Below, piece after piece: positions 25,331 to 37,600 of a stretch of DNA of 64,000 bases. The stretch spans positions 59,156,870-59,220,869 of the forward strand of contig CM049307.1 in the NCBI GenBank assembly GCA_026874595.1, given 5' to 3'. The notes below the pieces were generated by a model, which was not told where the DNA came from, ran no database searches, and was given only the letters and a program-made list of their open reading frames with translations. The stretch comes from Sipunculus nudus. Lineage: Eukaryota; Annelida; Sipuncula; Golfingiida; Sipunculidae. A program made the position numbers and the translations under genes. How positions within the stretch are numbered: position 1 is the first letter of the stretch; each line of letters begins with the position of its first letter.

Positions 25331-27370
25331 AATTAAGTTAAAATATAATGCCCCTCAGTTCATGTAAAATATTAAGACAGATAATGGATAACATGTTCAA
25401 TATATATATATTCATATCTGGTATATATCCAACTGACTGCTGAAAATATTCCTGTAGCCATGATTCAATGTAATTAGCATTTAAAAATCTTTCAGTTAAA
25501 TAAGGAATACTGGAAAGGGCAACATATTTAACCATTACACAAGAATAAGTTTTCCACCAAATAACAGTTACAATGTTGTCACTCTGTTAATTTTTCATAA
25601 AATCCCACAATGTAGTTTTCATTATTAATTACATAAAATATGCAGATCTTATGGAAAATCTTCTATGGTAAACATATTTTAATAATATGTTAAATATTCA
25701 AACAACTTACACAAAAACTGTCTATGTAAAAATGTCAGTCTTTTCACATTAGAATTATTCTATTTTAGTATTCAGGTGCCATTAAAAATAAAGATTGATT
25801 GAGCAAAGACAAGCAGATAACTTTTACACAGGATATTGGCCTGTGCCACATTTAATTTACAGGGTTTATGTCTTAAAGCAGGGAACTGATAGCTGCTCTT
25901 TAAAATGTTATTTTTATATTAAATTAAAAGAAAATCTAGTTTTAAATAAATGTCCTTCAACTTTTTCTGCATGTTAATACTATGATCAGAAAACATGACA
26001 AACAGTCTTGAGCTGTATATATAAGAAGGACAAGGTAAAGATAATAACATTTTTATACATTAAAGGGATGGCTATCATGTGAAATATTAATCATTAAATT
26101 AACCACCTTAATTTGCTGATTAATAATAAATTGTATGACTACCTTTCAAATCAAATATATATTGAAAGAAATGTTAATATTGATTATTTTCCTGGGTTCA
26201 GTGATGAAAATATAATAACAAGCAGGGACTGCATGCATGAGAATCTGGGGAACTTTGGGTCATTTTTTTATGTATATACAATATGGTACTTATATTAGAT
26301 TTGGTTATCAGTAGAACTGTTAATAATGATCATCAGTCTTGCTTTGGTGATCGATTATCAATAAACAAGAACTGGACATCAGCAGAAATATGAACATAAA
26401 TTATTGGCACAGGATTGGCAATGAATTATTAATAAAAAATTGATATATAAATATCTGAGGACAAAGAAGTCTGTAAACTTTAGTTTATGAACCACGCCTG
26501 GGAGGAAGTAGTCAGAGTTGAGAGATTAGAGAGTAACTGCACCCTCAAAGTTTCAACTGCACTTATAATTATGGTAATATACATGGAAAAACCATAAGAA
26601 ACAAAAATATTTTGCAGTTACTAATATTTTCCAAAATTCAGCTGAGCGACATGACCCCTAGGTCCCTTGTTTAATTTATTCTTATTCAGTGAAACAAGAA
26701 AGCATAGCAGTGAAGGTGGTGTGAGTCTATCACATTATTGAAGGCAAATTTGAAAAGCTAAGAGAAAATGGCCCAGCTTAAATGAAACTCTGTAAATTAT
26801 AGAATAATGGACATGAGCTAAAGCATATGGACTGTGTAATAAATGAAACCTTTGGCCTGAAACCATTTAGTGATGCACCAAGGGAAAAAATGGGCTTACG
26901 GTAAGTGTCATATAAAAGTTCCATTTCATAAACAAATAATGTGTGAAGGTAATTAATTTTTCAAAAGTTAAATATATGGCCATATGAGTTAAAAATTAAT
27001 CCCACAAAGTTTGACCAATATTTTTAATTTTAAAAACTAGATAACTAGGCCCCACCAACTTTAAGAGATATAAACGAAATGCTACAAAGTATTTATGACT
27101 TCTTAAATCTTGTCAGTTAGCACTTTCATTAGGTCGTAATATTTTACCATATATGAATATTAGGATTAAATTCCTGAACATTTTTTTCTTTTAAAAAAAT
27201 CAAAATTGTCCAAGTCTCAACAAAAAGAATTTTTAACATTAAAATTATCAGCTTTTTCTTGTATATTAGTCCTGTGTATCGAAGCGGTGGGTTCAGTGAG
27301 GGGTCTCTGTTGTTACTGTTCATCGCTGAAATTATAAGATTCATCTTGTTTAGAGTACAGGTCTGTCAAC
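25330..27370. other. AT-rich DNA, nothing recognised
   Basis: Only short chance frames. A plus-strand ACG/GTAAGTGTC donor-like site near 26900 has no convincing exon before it. Confidence 0.5.
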
Positions 27371-27380
27371 AGAATGGGGT

Positions 27381-27401
27381 GGGGGGGGGGGGGGGGGGGG
27401 G
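27381..27401. repeat. Poly-G run
   Basis: 21 consecutive G, the longest of several G or C homopolymers in the window. Confidence 0.9.
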
Positions 27402-27479
27402 AGAGAGAAAGGCTCCCTGTGGTATTTATGCTGGCAGCCTGATCAAGCTCAACAAGAGAGAGGGCTTGTCCGAGTGATG

Positions 27480-29487
27480 GGATTACATAACAGCCTGGGG
27501 AGCATAGAGAGTTGCATTGAATGACCTAGAGTGACCTCAGTGGACTGCTTGACAATGTAAGGGAATACAACAAGAGCCTCAAAACAAATTCAATAACTAG
27601 CCTAATTTTGCAGCTTTTATTTTTCATATTTAAGATTTTAACAGATTTAATCCTTATGTGTACATGCTGTGAAAATAACATCCACAGTACTTACAGGAAA
27701 AAATTGTACCGTGGCCAAAGTTGGGCAAAATTTAAGGTACTGATTTTATATTTATGCTAATAACTTTAAAAAAATTGCAAATTTCAGATCTAATTTTCCG
27801 TATTCAATTGAATCTTGATTAAATGATGTTATATTCCTGATAAAAAGTCTCAGCCATTCTTATGTTAAGTGAGTAAATATATATCCTGATTTTTTACAAA
27901 GTGCATTATGTTTGGGCCTATAACTTTCAACAAATTATGCAATACTGACCTAAATTTTGGTATGTACATAGGAAATGTATGGAAGAATATGAATATTTAC
28001 AATTACATCTAACATTATGCCAATTTTTGGATTACCTGGTAAACAAAAGTAGGGTCATGATGCTAGAAAAGACAAATACATTAAGTCTTCTAAAAAACTT
28101 CAATAGCTAGACTATTTTTTAAGCTTATACTTTCAAATTCAAAATTCATCAGATTAAATCCATATGTAAACTGGCTGTGAAAATTAAATCAAATGTACTT
28201 ATAAGAAAAAACCGTGCCATGGTCAAATTAAGGCAAAATTTAAGGTACCAATTTTTTATTTTTGCTAATATTTTTAAAAATTTAACAGATTTTGATCTAA
28301 TTTTGGGTATACAATTTAATTTTGATTAATTAAAGATATATTACTGGAAAAAAGTCCATAGCTTTAAAATATTTTGTGTTAAGTGATCAAATATCTTTCC
28401 TGATTTTTTACAAAATGCATTATGTTTGAGCCCATAACTTTTTTTAAATCATGTAATACAGACCTAATTTACATGTACATAGGAACTATATAGAGGAATA
28501 TTTATGGTAAATATGAGGGAAAACAGGTGAGTGGTTTCGTAGTTAGGCTGTCCTGAAATGTGAAAATAGGTTTTTAATAAAAGATTGAGGTTTTTCCTTA
28601 ATTTCTCAAAGGAATAAAGTTGCAAAGACCCGGTTTTTGGCTTGGTAGGAGATCTTGGGGACATCTAACATTATGCCAACAACCTTGGGAGCATACAAAG
28701 CTGCACTGAATGACCAACAGTGACCACAGTGGACTGCTTGACAATGTGAGGGAATACAACAAAGGCCTCCAAAAAAATTCAATAACTAGCCCAATTTTGC
28801 AGCTTTTATTTTCAAATTTCAGATTTTAACAGATATTATTTGTACATGCTGTGAAAATTAGATCAACAGTACTTACAGGAAAAAAACGTGCCTTGGTCAA
28901 AATTGGGCAAAATTTAAGGTACCAATTTTTTATTTTTGTTAATATTTTAAAAAATTTGAAAGATTTTGATCTAATTTTGGGTATACAATTTAATTTTGAT
29001 TAATTAAAGTTATATTACTGGGAAAAAAGTCCATAGCTTTAACATGTTTTGTGTTAAGTGTTCAAATATCTTTCCTGATTTCTTACAAAATGCATTATGT
29101 TTGGGTCCATAACTTTTTTAAATTATATAATACAGACCTAATTTCTGGCATGTACATAGGAACTATATAGAGGAATATTTATGGTAAATATGAGGAAAAA
29201 CAGATGAGTGGTTTTGATAATAGGCAGTCCTGAAGTGTAAAAATAGGTTTTTAATAAAAAATTGAGGTTTTTCCTTAATTTCTCAAAGGAACGAAGTTGC
29301 AAAGACCCAGTTTTCGGCTTGGTAGGAGATCTTGGGGTCATCTAACATTATGCCGAATTTTGGATTCCTAGGTCTTACGGTTTCAAAACGTGCCACATCT
29401 ACGGATGGACGGACGGACAGACGGACGGACGACGGACAATGGACCACGACTATAGCTCAGATGACTTAATAGTCAGCTGAGCTAAAA
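27480..29487. repeat. Repeat array of three degenerate 0.5-0.7 kb units
   Basis: GGACTGCTTGACAATGTAAG occurs at 27541 and again (GTGAG) at 28730; GCAGCTTTTATTTTNAAAT, TTTAAGGTACCAATTTTTTA and GAACTATATAGAGGAATATT recur. Minus-strand frames at 28464-28664 and 29138-29341 encode related peptides sharing PRSPTKPKTGSLQL; they fall in matching unit positions. The array ends in a GACGGACG tract (29402-29440) and AGCTCAGATGAC. Confidence 0.8.
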
Positions 29488-29489
29488 AC

Positions 29490-31700
29490 AATCTGTCAGT
29501 GTTATCAAGTTTATGTGGTATTTATTATTTCTTATAAATTAATTAAATTGATAGTGCAATCATAACCCTATTTCTTGTTAAATTTCTTCTCAAAAATCAT
29601 ATCAGGGAGTCTTCTTGCCATTTTGCATCAACTGATATATTGATGAATCAACATATAACTAAGCATTTTATTGCAGCTGACCTTAACAGAACTTTGTGCA
29701 ATTAATTCTTCAGAGGTTTCAGCCAGATATAACCAAACCCCAAATGAAACATTTCAAATGAACCACAATAAACAACTTTAGAACACTGAAGCCTTTACAG
29801 ATATTGTATTGAATGGTTGCAGCACATTTGGATACTACAGGTTTTACTTATTTGTACATGTGACTGATGGGCTGACATTTATGGACAAAATGATGAATCC
29901 CCATTTACTTTAATCTAATATCAGGTGCCCTTTATTTTTAAACCAGGACAACAAGTAGCCAAAGAGCCCCTCCTTTATTAATGTGTGAGTTAATAATATT
30001 TATTCATATTAATCATTCGTTATACAATGTTGATTCAGAAAATGTTGTTGGTCTAAAATTTCATGTTTGTTTAAAACATCCATGGATTAACCTTTCCTTA
30101 GTTGTCTCTTATGTTGTTTGCTGACATTACTCATAATATTACTCTGACCTATGTTTAAACAAGACAAACACTACCTTTTAGCATAATAATATAACAGCAA
30201 GATCAAGTCCATGTTTACCAGTGCAAGTGCAGACGTACTTTAAGGGAAACAATTGAGTTGAAGGTCCGTCACTGCTGAATTCGTTTAAGATTCACTCAAC
30301 CCCTGATACAATTGAAAACCTTTTCCACAAAAGATTATAGGTTATATCCAAAATGAATAGGTTATATCACTTTGATGCTATTTAGTACACCTTGTCAATA
30401 GGTTACACTAAATGATGGAGTTATTTCATTTCTTGGGAAAAAAAAGTTACCCCACAATACTACAAAAATAAGACCCCCATAAACAATTCAAAATCCAGAG
30501 TGATGAGGAAGCCCAGGCACAAGTCAGTCCACTTTTTTTTAAGTGTAGGTTCACCAAACAGTGTGTGATAAGACAGAACTTAATTGATTCAGGACTGGAT
30601 GATGCATGAAGGGTATAGATTTCCTCTAACATATTAAGCTTTGTGAAAAAAGTTTTGCAATAAATTCCTTTCAAGTCCATTTAGTTACAAAATCAAAACC
30701 AGCAGACAAAGAGGACAAAATATACAGAATTTTTTTATACCAGAGCAAATTAAAATGTAGAGAATAAATATAGTATTTAGTAACAATGTGCCGCCTCATG
30801 CTTATACTTCAAAGGTCTCTGAAAGTGTGGTCACAGAGTCACCATGTTACAGAGTGATGTTCAAGTGAACATCAGTGGTCTACAGAGTGATGTTCAAGAC
30901 ACCAGGCAATCATTCCCTCAGTACAATAGACATTATATTTAACAGGATGCTATTAATTCTCCAATGTTATGATCACAGCTTTGGCAACTTAATAAAGAAT
31001 ATTGAGACCTTTGAACACCTTTCTCACATTTTACCTTTTAGCTTCCTTTACTTGTTCACTTAAGCATTCCTCCCCCCCCCCCCCCCCAAGTGAATTTTAA
31101 TCAATTTTGATTTTATGTTAGCAGTTCATTAATCTGTTTAGTCAATCAGTCTTTCAACGCAACTCCATACCTAGTAATATTTATTATATGTTTGTGTGAT
31201 GTTAATAATTAAATGTTATAGGCTTTATCAGTATTATGATGGTTCAATTGCGTTTAAAATGGTAAATATCAGATTTCACCTGTATTATTTAAGTACTGCG
31301 CACGAAGTTAGTATTATGCATGCTCATGTTTGTTCTTAATTTTTTATATATACAAATGTAAATATTAAAGGCTCATATATCATATATAATGATATCACTG
31401 CGAGATTATTTATGGTATCAGTGAAACAAATTTTTCACCAAACATTTCTCACAGAAGACCATATATATGGGAAAGGTTTGGTAATACTCTAATAACTAAT
31501 GGGTAATTTGCTTTCCTCAGCAACTTTTATGTGTATTTTTATTATTTTCCATGGGAATAATATGGTTTAAATTAAAGTTCTATCCCGCTGGGAAATTAAA
31601 CGCTCAAATAAAAATACACAAGTATAATTAAACAGCACTTATTCAGACTTCAGTAATAGGGCCAAACTCACCTTAACAATATGTTGGCACTTTAAATGGC
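29490..31700. other. AT-rich DNA with a C16 run
   Basis: C-run at 31072-31087. A minus-strand AAG/GTGAGTTT donor at about 31673 follows a 16-codon open segment (SANSHLKCQHIVK), unassigned. Confidence 0.4.
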
Positions 31701-33690
31701 TGTTTGCAGAGTTACAGCCTAGAAGCGATGATATCATTAGGTGTGTGATCAATGGCTACTCATGGCCATCACAGTTGCCGCACGGCTTTCGGCAGTTGGT
31801 CCCTAGAAGCAGACGATCTCGTGAGCAGACGATCCAAACAACCGCGCAGTGGATCAGTCTACCAAATTCAGCGTTTGACAGGATTTCGTAATAAAACCGT
31901 GTGATATTATGTAAATCATTTACACTTCAATGTATATTTTTCAACTAATGAACAATTTTCATTCATTTGTAATGGTAAATTCTTGACAGAAGCCGCCCTG
32001 GATCTGGAGAAACTTTGTCAATTTGACGCAAGGCGATTGTCGTGAAGTTATCAGCTTGTACACGCGTTTCACCTATGACACTTGTATCTGTAAAGGGTCC
32101 TTGACCCGCACAAGTCACTTCGCATGGATGATGTTTACTTTTCTTTGGCTTGTACAAATAATATTACCAAGTAGGCGCGTCAAACGTCTCGCGAAGTCGT
32201 GATAGAAGTCCAGAACGGAACTTGTATCCACTGACAACAAACATAGCTTGGCTGTTCCAGCGGTCATTTGACCCCCCTACTTACACGCATTTGACTTCGT
32301 GAGTTTTTAGGGTTGTACATAAACTGAAACTTTATTCCAAAAGAATGAAAGATTGATTCAAGCTGTATTGATTCTAATTTGTTTTGAAATTCGAACGGTT
32401 TTTTTGTTTAGCACGAATTTTAGTGGAATGAATGAATACCTGGGGTTTAAGCCCTGGGGAGGGTCGACATTTGCCACCTTGGCTCAGCAGGGGATTCCGT
32501 CACACGCGGTTTTGCCGGCGGAAGCCAAGCTTTGTTTTGAGGTGGGGCGTCCCCTGCCGGGGAAACGTAATGCTGCTCGAGCTGATCATGATCCAGCTCA
32601 GTAAACCTTCGTAGGTTTTCGCCCACACCCTATATAGTTAATATTTGTTAGCAAACCGGGTTTCTATTTCCAGCTCCCATGGAGTGTCATCTAAACTAAA
32701 TATTTACACATTTAGAATTCTGATTGTGAAAGTATTAATATTATAGGCCTATTTATTTGCATGCATTGTCTTTATTATTTAACAAAGAACATCCCGGACA
32801 ATTTTAATAAATGAGACAAGGCAAGGCGCAACACATCACACTTTTTTGGGCAGAGAGCTTCAAACCCAACGTTCTTGTTTAAAGCCTAGCTGTAGATGCA
32901 CAGGGCTTTAATATTTTATGTAGGCCTATACATTTTTTATACGAAACCTGCGTCAGAAAAGGTGCATTAAAGTCATTTATAACAGATCTTGACATAATTT
33001 TATATGCTTTAAATTTATTTTGCAATATTAAAAAAAAAAATAAAACGCGAGGGCAGACTGCGGCTAATTAATTCAGCTGTGTAAAACAACTCATGCAGAA
33101 CTAACTCTAGAGCTCTATCGTAGCGCTTCTGTATTGAATGCACAACAAAACATTGTTTATCAAAATTAACAGAACATAGTCACGGCACCGACTGACGTCT
33201 TGTTGTTCACAGAACCTGGTTAATACGCGCACGTGGCACCCCGTCTCTTCCCGCCAAACGGTATGCTTACAGCGCCACCTGCCGAGCTTTCAAACAATTA
33301 CCACTGCCGTGCGTCTGCGAAAAGTTAACCTGTGAAAGTTAAGTCCAGCCTCTCAGCCCATCTTTACTCTTAGTTCGTGTTTTGTTGACTAGATCATCCT
33401 CTGCTACGGGGTATTTGTATAAGAAGGGACTCCATTCACTTTTAACCTCTTTTATGTATCTTTTTTCTCGGACGTGGCCAAAATATCATAGACAATGTCA
33501 TTTTTTATATCTTTCACACCATCAAGTCTAATCATAATTTTAAAAAAAAGTCCACCAAATTTTTTCATTTCTTAAACCCGTTCTTCATGCTATAGGACTT
33601 TGGGGCAAGGTATTTTGTAGTGCACATCTTATATTTGTATATTTAAATGCGCATTTTCAAGTTGCTACTTACCTTTTGCGCCATCGCAGG
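31700..33690. promoter_or_regulatory. GC-richer, CpG-containing region, possible promoter/CpG island
   Basis: This stretch stands out from the AT-rich surroundings by frequent CpG. Near 33200-33300 it holds an E2F-type site (TTCCCGCCAAAC), an E-box CACGTG and a CRE-like TGACGTC close together. A block at about 32440-32605 is strongly GC-rich with self-complementary pieces. It lies between the NOL12 3' end and a long region to the left with tentative minus-strand exons, which fits the 5' end of a leftward gene. No transcript start can be proven from sequence alone. Confidence 0.4.
33673..33684 (-). CDS. Possible first coding exon of an unidentified minus-strand gene (M-A-Q-K)
   Basis: On the minus strand an ATG at 33684-33682 is followed by three codons and then GTAAGTAGC, a consensus donor. 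It lies at the upstream edge of a GC-richer, CpG-containing region, about 1 kb downstream of the NOL12 stop and on the same strand. A possible phase-0 second exon is at about 33329-33294 (pyrimidine tract, TCGCAG acceptor, CAG/GTGGCG donor, 12 open codons). Another phase-0 segment opens near 32555 and reads GDAPPQNKAWLPPAKPRVTE. I recognise no family. A strong donor next to an ATG can occur by chance, so this is only a lead. Confidence 0.25.
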
Positions 33691-33699
33691 TGTGAAGGG

Positions 33700-34520
33700 G
33701 ATATGAAAGTGGGAAGGTCTCAAGGTACTGTAACTATGTAGTTCTTCATAATAACCTATTTTTGTGGAGGAGATTCTCTTTTCACAGACCACCTACATGG
33801 AATAATTTTTCATTGAATAATTTACTTAAACCAAATTGGTGATTGTAACTTATAAGTATTGCAAAATGATTAGCAGTGTATATGACTAACAGTTTTAAAA
33901 GGTGCTGGCTTTATTTGAGCCTTTTAAATGTTGTGACTTGCTTTCAAGATCTGCTTCACTGAATCATAAAAATGCATACAGCCAACTTACTGCAAAGGCT
34001 TTGTAAAAAAATATAAACCATTTGTCATGGCAACACAATATTGTTGTAAGCAGCAAGCCCTAGGAATACCATGCAAGGACTAGAATTCTGTCAATTCATG
34101 ATATATTCAGTTCAAACAGTCCTTTTATGCTTTTCTCAAATGCATTCATTTTCCTTGAAGGAAATGCCTCCTTATCTAAATCATGATTAGCAGTCATAGC
34201 AAATTAAAACAGGCAAATGATTTAGCACTTGGCAAAATTTGATTAGTGAACAGCAAACGGGAATCTAGGGAAATTATCCATTGTTTAACCATATGTACAG
34301 GTAAAACAAATTTAATGTAAAATAGGGCTTGGTTTGATACCCTAAACATCTGATTGGTGAAGGGTCTGGCAATGATGAAAGAATTAACTTTCTCATCTGT
34401 ATCTAGAAATGGTCTAAATTTTGTTGTAAAACATGTATTTCCACCATAAAATACAATTTCCATTCATACACATCAAGCAATACTGATATAATGTAAAAGA
34501 CTATAATGTTATGTACAGAC
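33700..34520. other. Intergenic DNA downstream of NOL12
   Basis: AT-rich. The 89-codon minus-strand frame at 34194-34463 is downstream of the poly(A) signals and has no recognised motif. Confidence 0.5.
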
Positions 34521-34524
34521 AGGT

Positions 34525-34530
34525 TTTATT
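34525..34530 (-). promoter_or_regulatory. Candidate NOL12 poly(A) signal
   Basis: Minus-strand AATAAA, 158 bases downstream of the stop, the next canonical hexamer. Confidence 0.45.
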
Positions 34531-34686
34531 TTTGTACGAGACTCAACTGCTGCAAAATATTTATACATGTATTTGTATATAATAAAGAGACGCTCACAAA
34601 CTTGGTATTTACAAAACTTCATATTTCCTGTTTACAATTCACTCATTTGAACATATACAGATACAATAATAAAAGAACAATATAAT

Positions 34687-34692
34687 TTTATT
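34687..34692 (-). promoter_or_regulatory. AATAAA overlapping the NOL12 stop codon
   Basis: On the minus strand the last codon and stop form AAATAAAAT, so a poly(A) hexamer overlaps the stop. If used, the 3' UTR would be only 10-30 bases. Confidence 0.4.
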
Positions 34693-37600
34693 TCCTCCCC
34701 TTCCCTCTCTGTTTATGCTTTTTGCGTGCAAGTTTCCTACTGGCACGTTTCTTGTCCATTAGATGACTAAAGTTAGTGTGTCTTTGTTTCTTTTTCTTTT
34801 TCTTCTTCGTTTTTTCCCCCGTTTTCTCAGATCTGAAGGATAACAGAAAATGATGATAAAATAATCACATTTAAATTTGGCAAAATTATTATGACAAACA
34901 TAAAGGGAAATATTAGGCCCCCCCCCAAAGGTATGGTTCTCAGGCACTTTTTTCAGAAATCAGTGCATGAGGGCAAATTTTTTTTTTTGGTACTGTCTGA
35001 TAAAAATGTGTGATCAGGGAAAAGTATGGTTTTTTTACATAATTGTTTTGCTTAACAGGGAAAAGCACTACATAACGAAGGAAATCTTATCAAAATTGTA
35101 TTAATTTATTATCTTGAAAGAAATGTCTGAACGGCTGGAGCTCAAAATTGGTAAGTTTCTACTGAAAATCAAAATGAAAAGTTTTGATGCGGTGAGTTAA
35201 AATTGATGCACGCAGTGCCCGAGAACCATACCTTATTTTCTTTGTCAAAATATTGTTCGACGGTTTTTGTCTTGGATCATTTAAATTTTTTTTATCAAAA
35301 CATGACCATTTCCTTGGTAATGTTGCTAATTTGTGCTATGGCACTAATTGCTTCAATCATTCTTAAAGGTATGGACAATGGACTAAATTTAGTTGAGACC
35401 ATATATACAGTTTCATGAACTGGAGCAAATGTGTGTATTTTTAGGCAAGATGAAAAATTTCCACATACTAAGTCTAAGCTGTTAAAGAAAAAATAATCTG
35501 CTTGTACCATGTTTTTGTCTTCCAAGAATCCATAGAACAATAATTTTTTTGTACGGCCTCATTTTGCAAGCTCATGAAATTATTATTATATAAATATATT
35601 TTATAAAAAACAGATAAGGTAAAAATATTCTTAATTCTAACTTGAACAAGCAAATTCACAGAATGTATGTCCTCCGCTTCTTCCTCTTGTTATTTTAGCT
35701 TCCTGTGATTTTCATGCTTGTCTTCTCAATATGTTTCAGTTTTTATTTCCCCCTGAAGATGTTTCCAGATGTCATAGTGCCTGTTCTTTAGTTTTCATTG
35801 TCCCCTGAAGATGTCACCACATTTCATAATGTTTTTGTGAATTGGGAGTAAAAGGGGAAATTTTTTATTGTTTTGGTGCTGGTGATAACAAATTTTCAGA
35901 CAGACACTCCAAAACCAATCCCAACCAAGGTATGCATGAGGGCAATCACTGACTCCAATGTGAATGAAATTGGATAATATTTAGGAAAGTTATCACATGG
36001 AAATGAAAACCTGACAGATGGACAGGCAGAGGCATAGACAGCGAGACAGATCAAACCAAATCAATGTCCCCCACTTTTGCGGAAGGGGGGACAATAATGT
36101 ATTAAATGAAGGAGTTATTACAGCCTGTTATTTGGAAGTCTACAGCCCCGTTTTCTGAAGATCTAGAACCCCCCACCCCCATGCACAAGATCTGGGACAA
36201 ACGCACCAGATTTGGGAAGGAGGAAATTTTTATGTTTTACCAAATATTGGCATTTAAACCTGAACAACTTAGTGCAATTCAGTATTTCATTAATCACCCC
36301 TTCATGTAGAAAAGAATGTGAAGATTAAGCATCCCTTACTTCTCTTTGGCAGTTTCTTCCTCATCATCTTTTTCTTCCTCTTCCTCAGATTCAGCTTTGT
36401 TTTCCATCTGCTCCTTAAAGCAAAGTATATCTGGTGTATGAAAGAGTTTGCAATAATATTTAAATGGAAACTCGTTAATATGAAGAAGATAAACCATTGA
36501 ATTACAATGTTCTTACTCCTTATTATATTTTGACTGACTATACACAAAATTTTAATAGGTTTTGTTTTGACACTTTTGTAAACCAACAATAATTTTGTTA
36601 TCTCTGAGCTAAGAAGATATTAACAAGAGCACCGCAAATGTGCTTTATACACCCATCTTAAGTCTTATGACCCTACCTCATTAAATATGCATTAAATCTG
36701 CTTAGGAATTTTATTGAGATGAGAAACTATTGGTAAATATGTATACTGAATTATATGAAAATCCATAGGATTTTGTTAAGTAACCACGGTACCTCCAAAG
36801 TGCGGTGACTTCTGACCTCAAATAATATGTATGGATTTTGCTGGAAATCAAACTTAGGCCAGATATTTTATTGATAAACATTTCTGATGAGTTTGATCAA
36901 AATCCATCATTTTCTTCGTAAATTATCTCAGCGACACCGTAAAGTAGCCTAGTGACATGTTACCTTATTAAATATGCTTGGATTTTGCCCATAATTGAAC
37001 TTGGGTGAGTTAATCAGTTGGTAAGTAATTATGGTGAGATTGGTGCAAATCCATCAAAGCCCCATAAGTTATCGCAGAGACACTAAAAGTTAACGGATGG
37101 GCTGACGGAGGGATGATGGGTATACCATAATACTCCTGTTATATGACAGGCATATAATAAAAAGGATAAAAATTTCTATTACAATAAGATCAGTTTATGT
37201 TAAAATTACAAATTTGTATACCATGAACAAAACCGTTAAAGTTCACCATTAGTTCTAAAAAGATTCAGAGGATAATGAGATACTGCCCTGAAGACCTGCC
37301 AGGCCAAATGGACTGACTGAGTGTTTTGAACATTCACAATTATTGGTATTAAATGGCAGGACTAATACAGTGAAATCTCAATAACAGAACTACCTGCAGG
37401 TGCTGCGAAATTGGTCCTGTTAGCAGGGTGGTCGTGTTAGTGGGAGGATTTTATGATGATTAACATTAGTCAAGGACCAAAATAAGTAGTCATCTAACGG
37501 GGTGGTCATGAAAGTGGGGTGGTCTTTAGGCCAGACTTCACTGTACTTCATCAAATCTTACTTCTTCCTCCTCTTCTTGGTTTTCTTCAGCATTGTTGGA

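Noticed and set aside
37538-37561. Extension of NOL12 exon 3 to an in-frame TGA
   Set aside because: A GTAAGA donor follows the glutamate run, and exons 4 and 5 complete the family's acidic and basic tail in phase.
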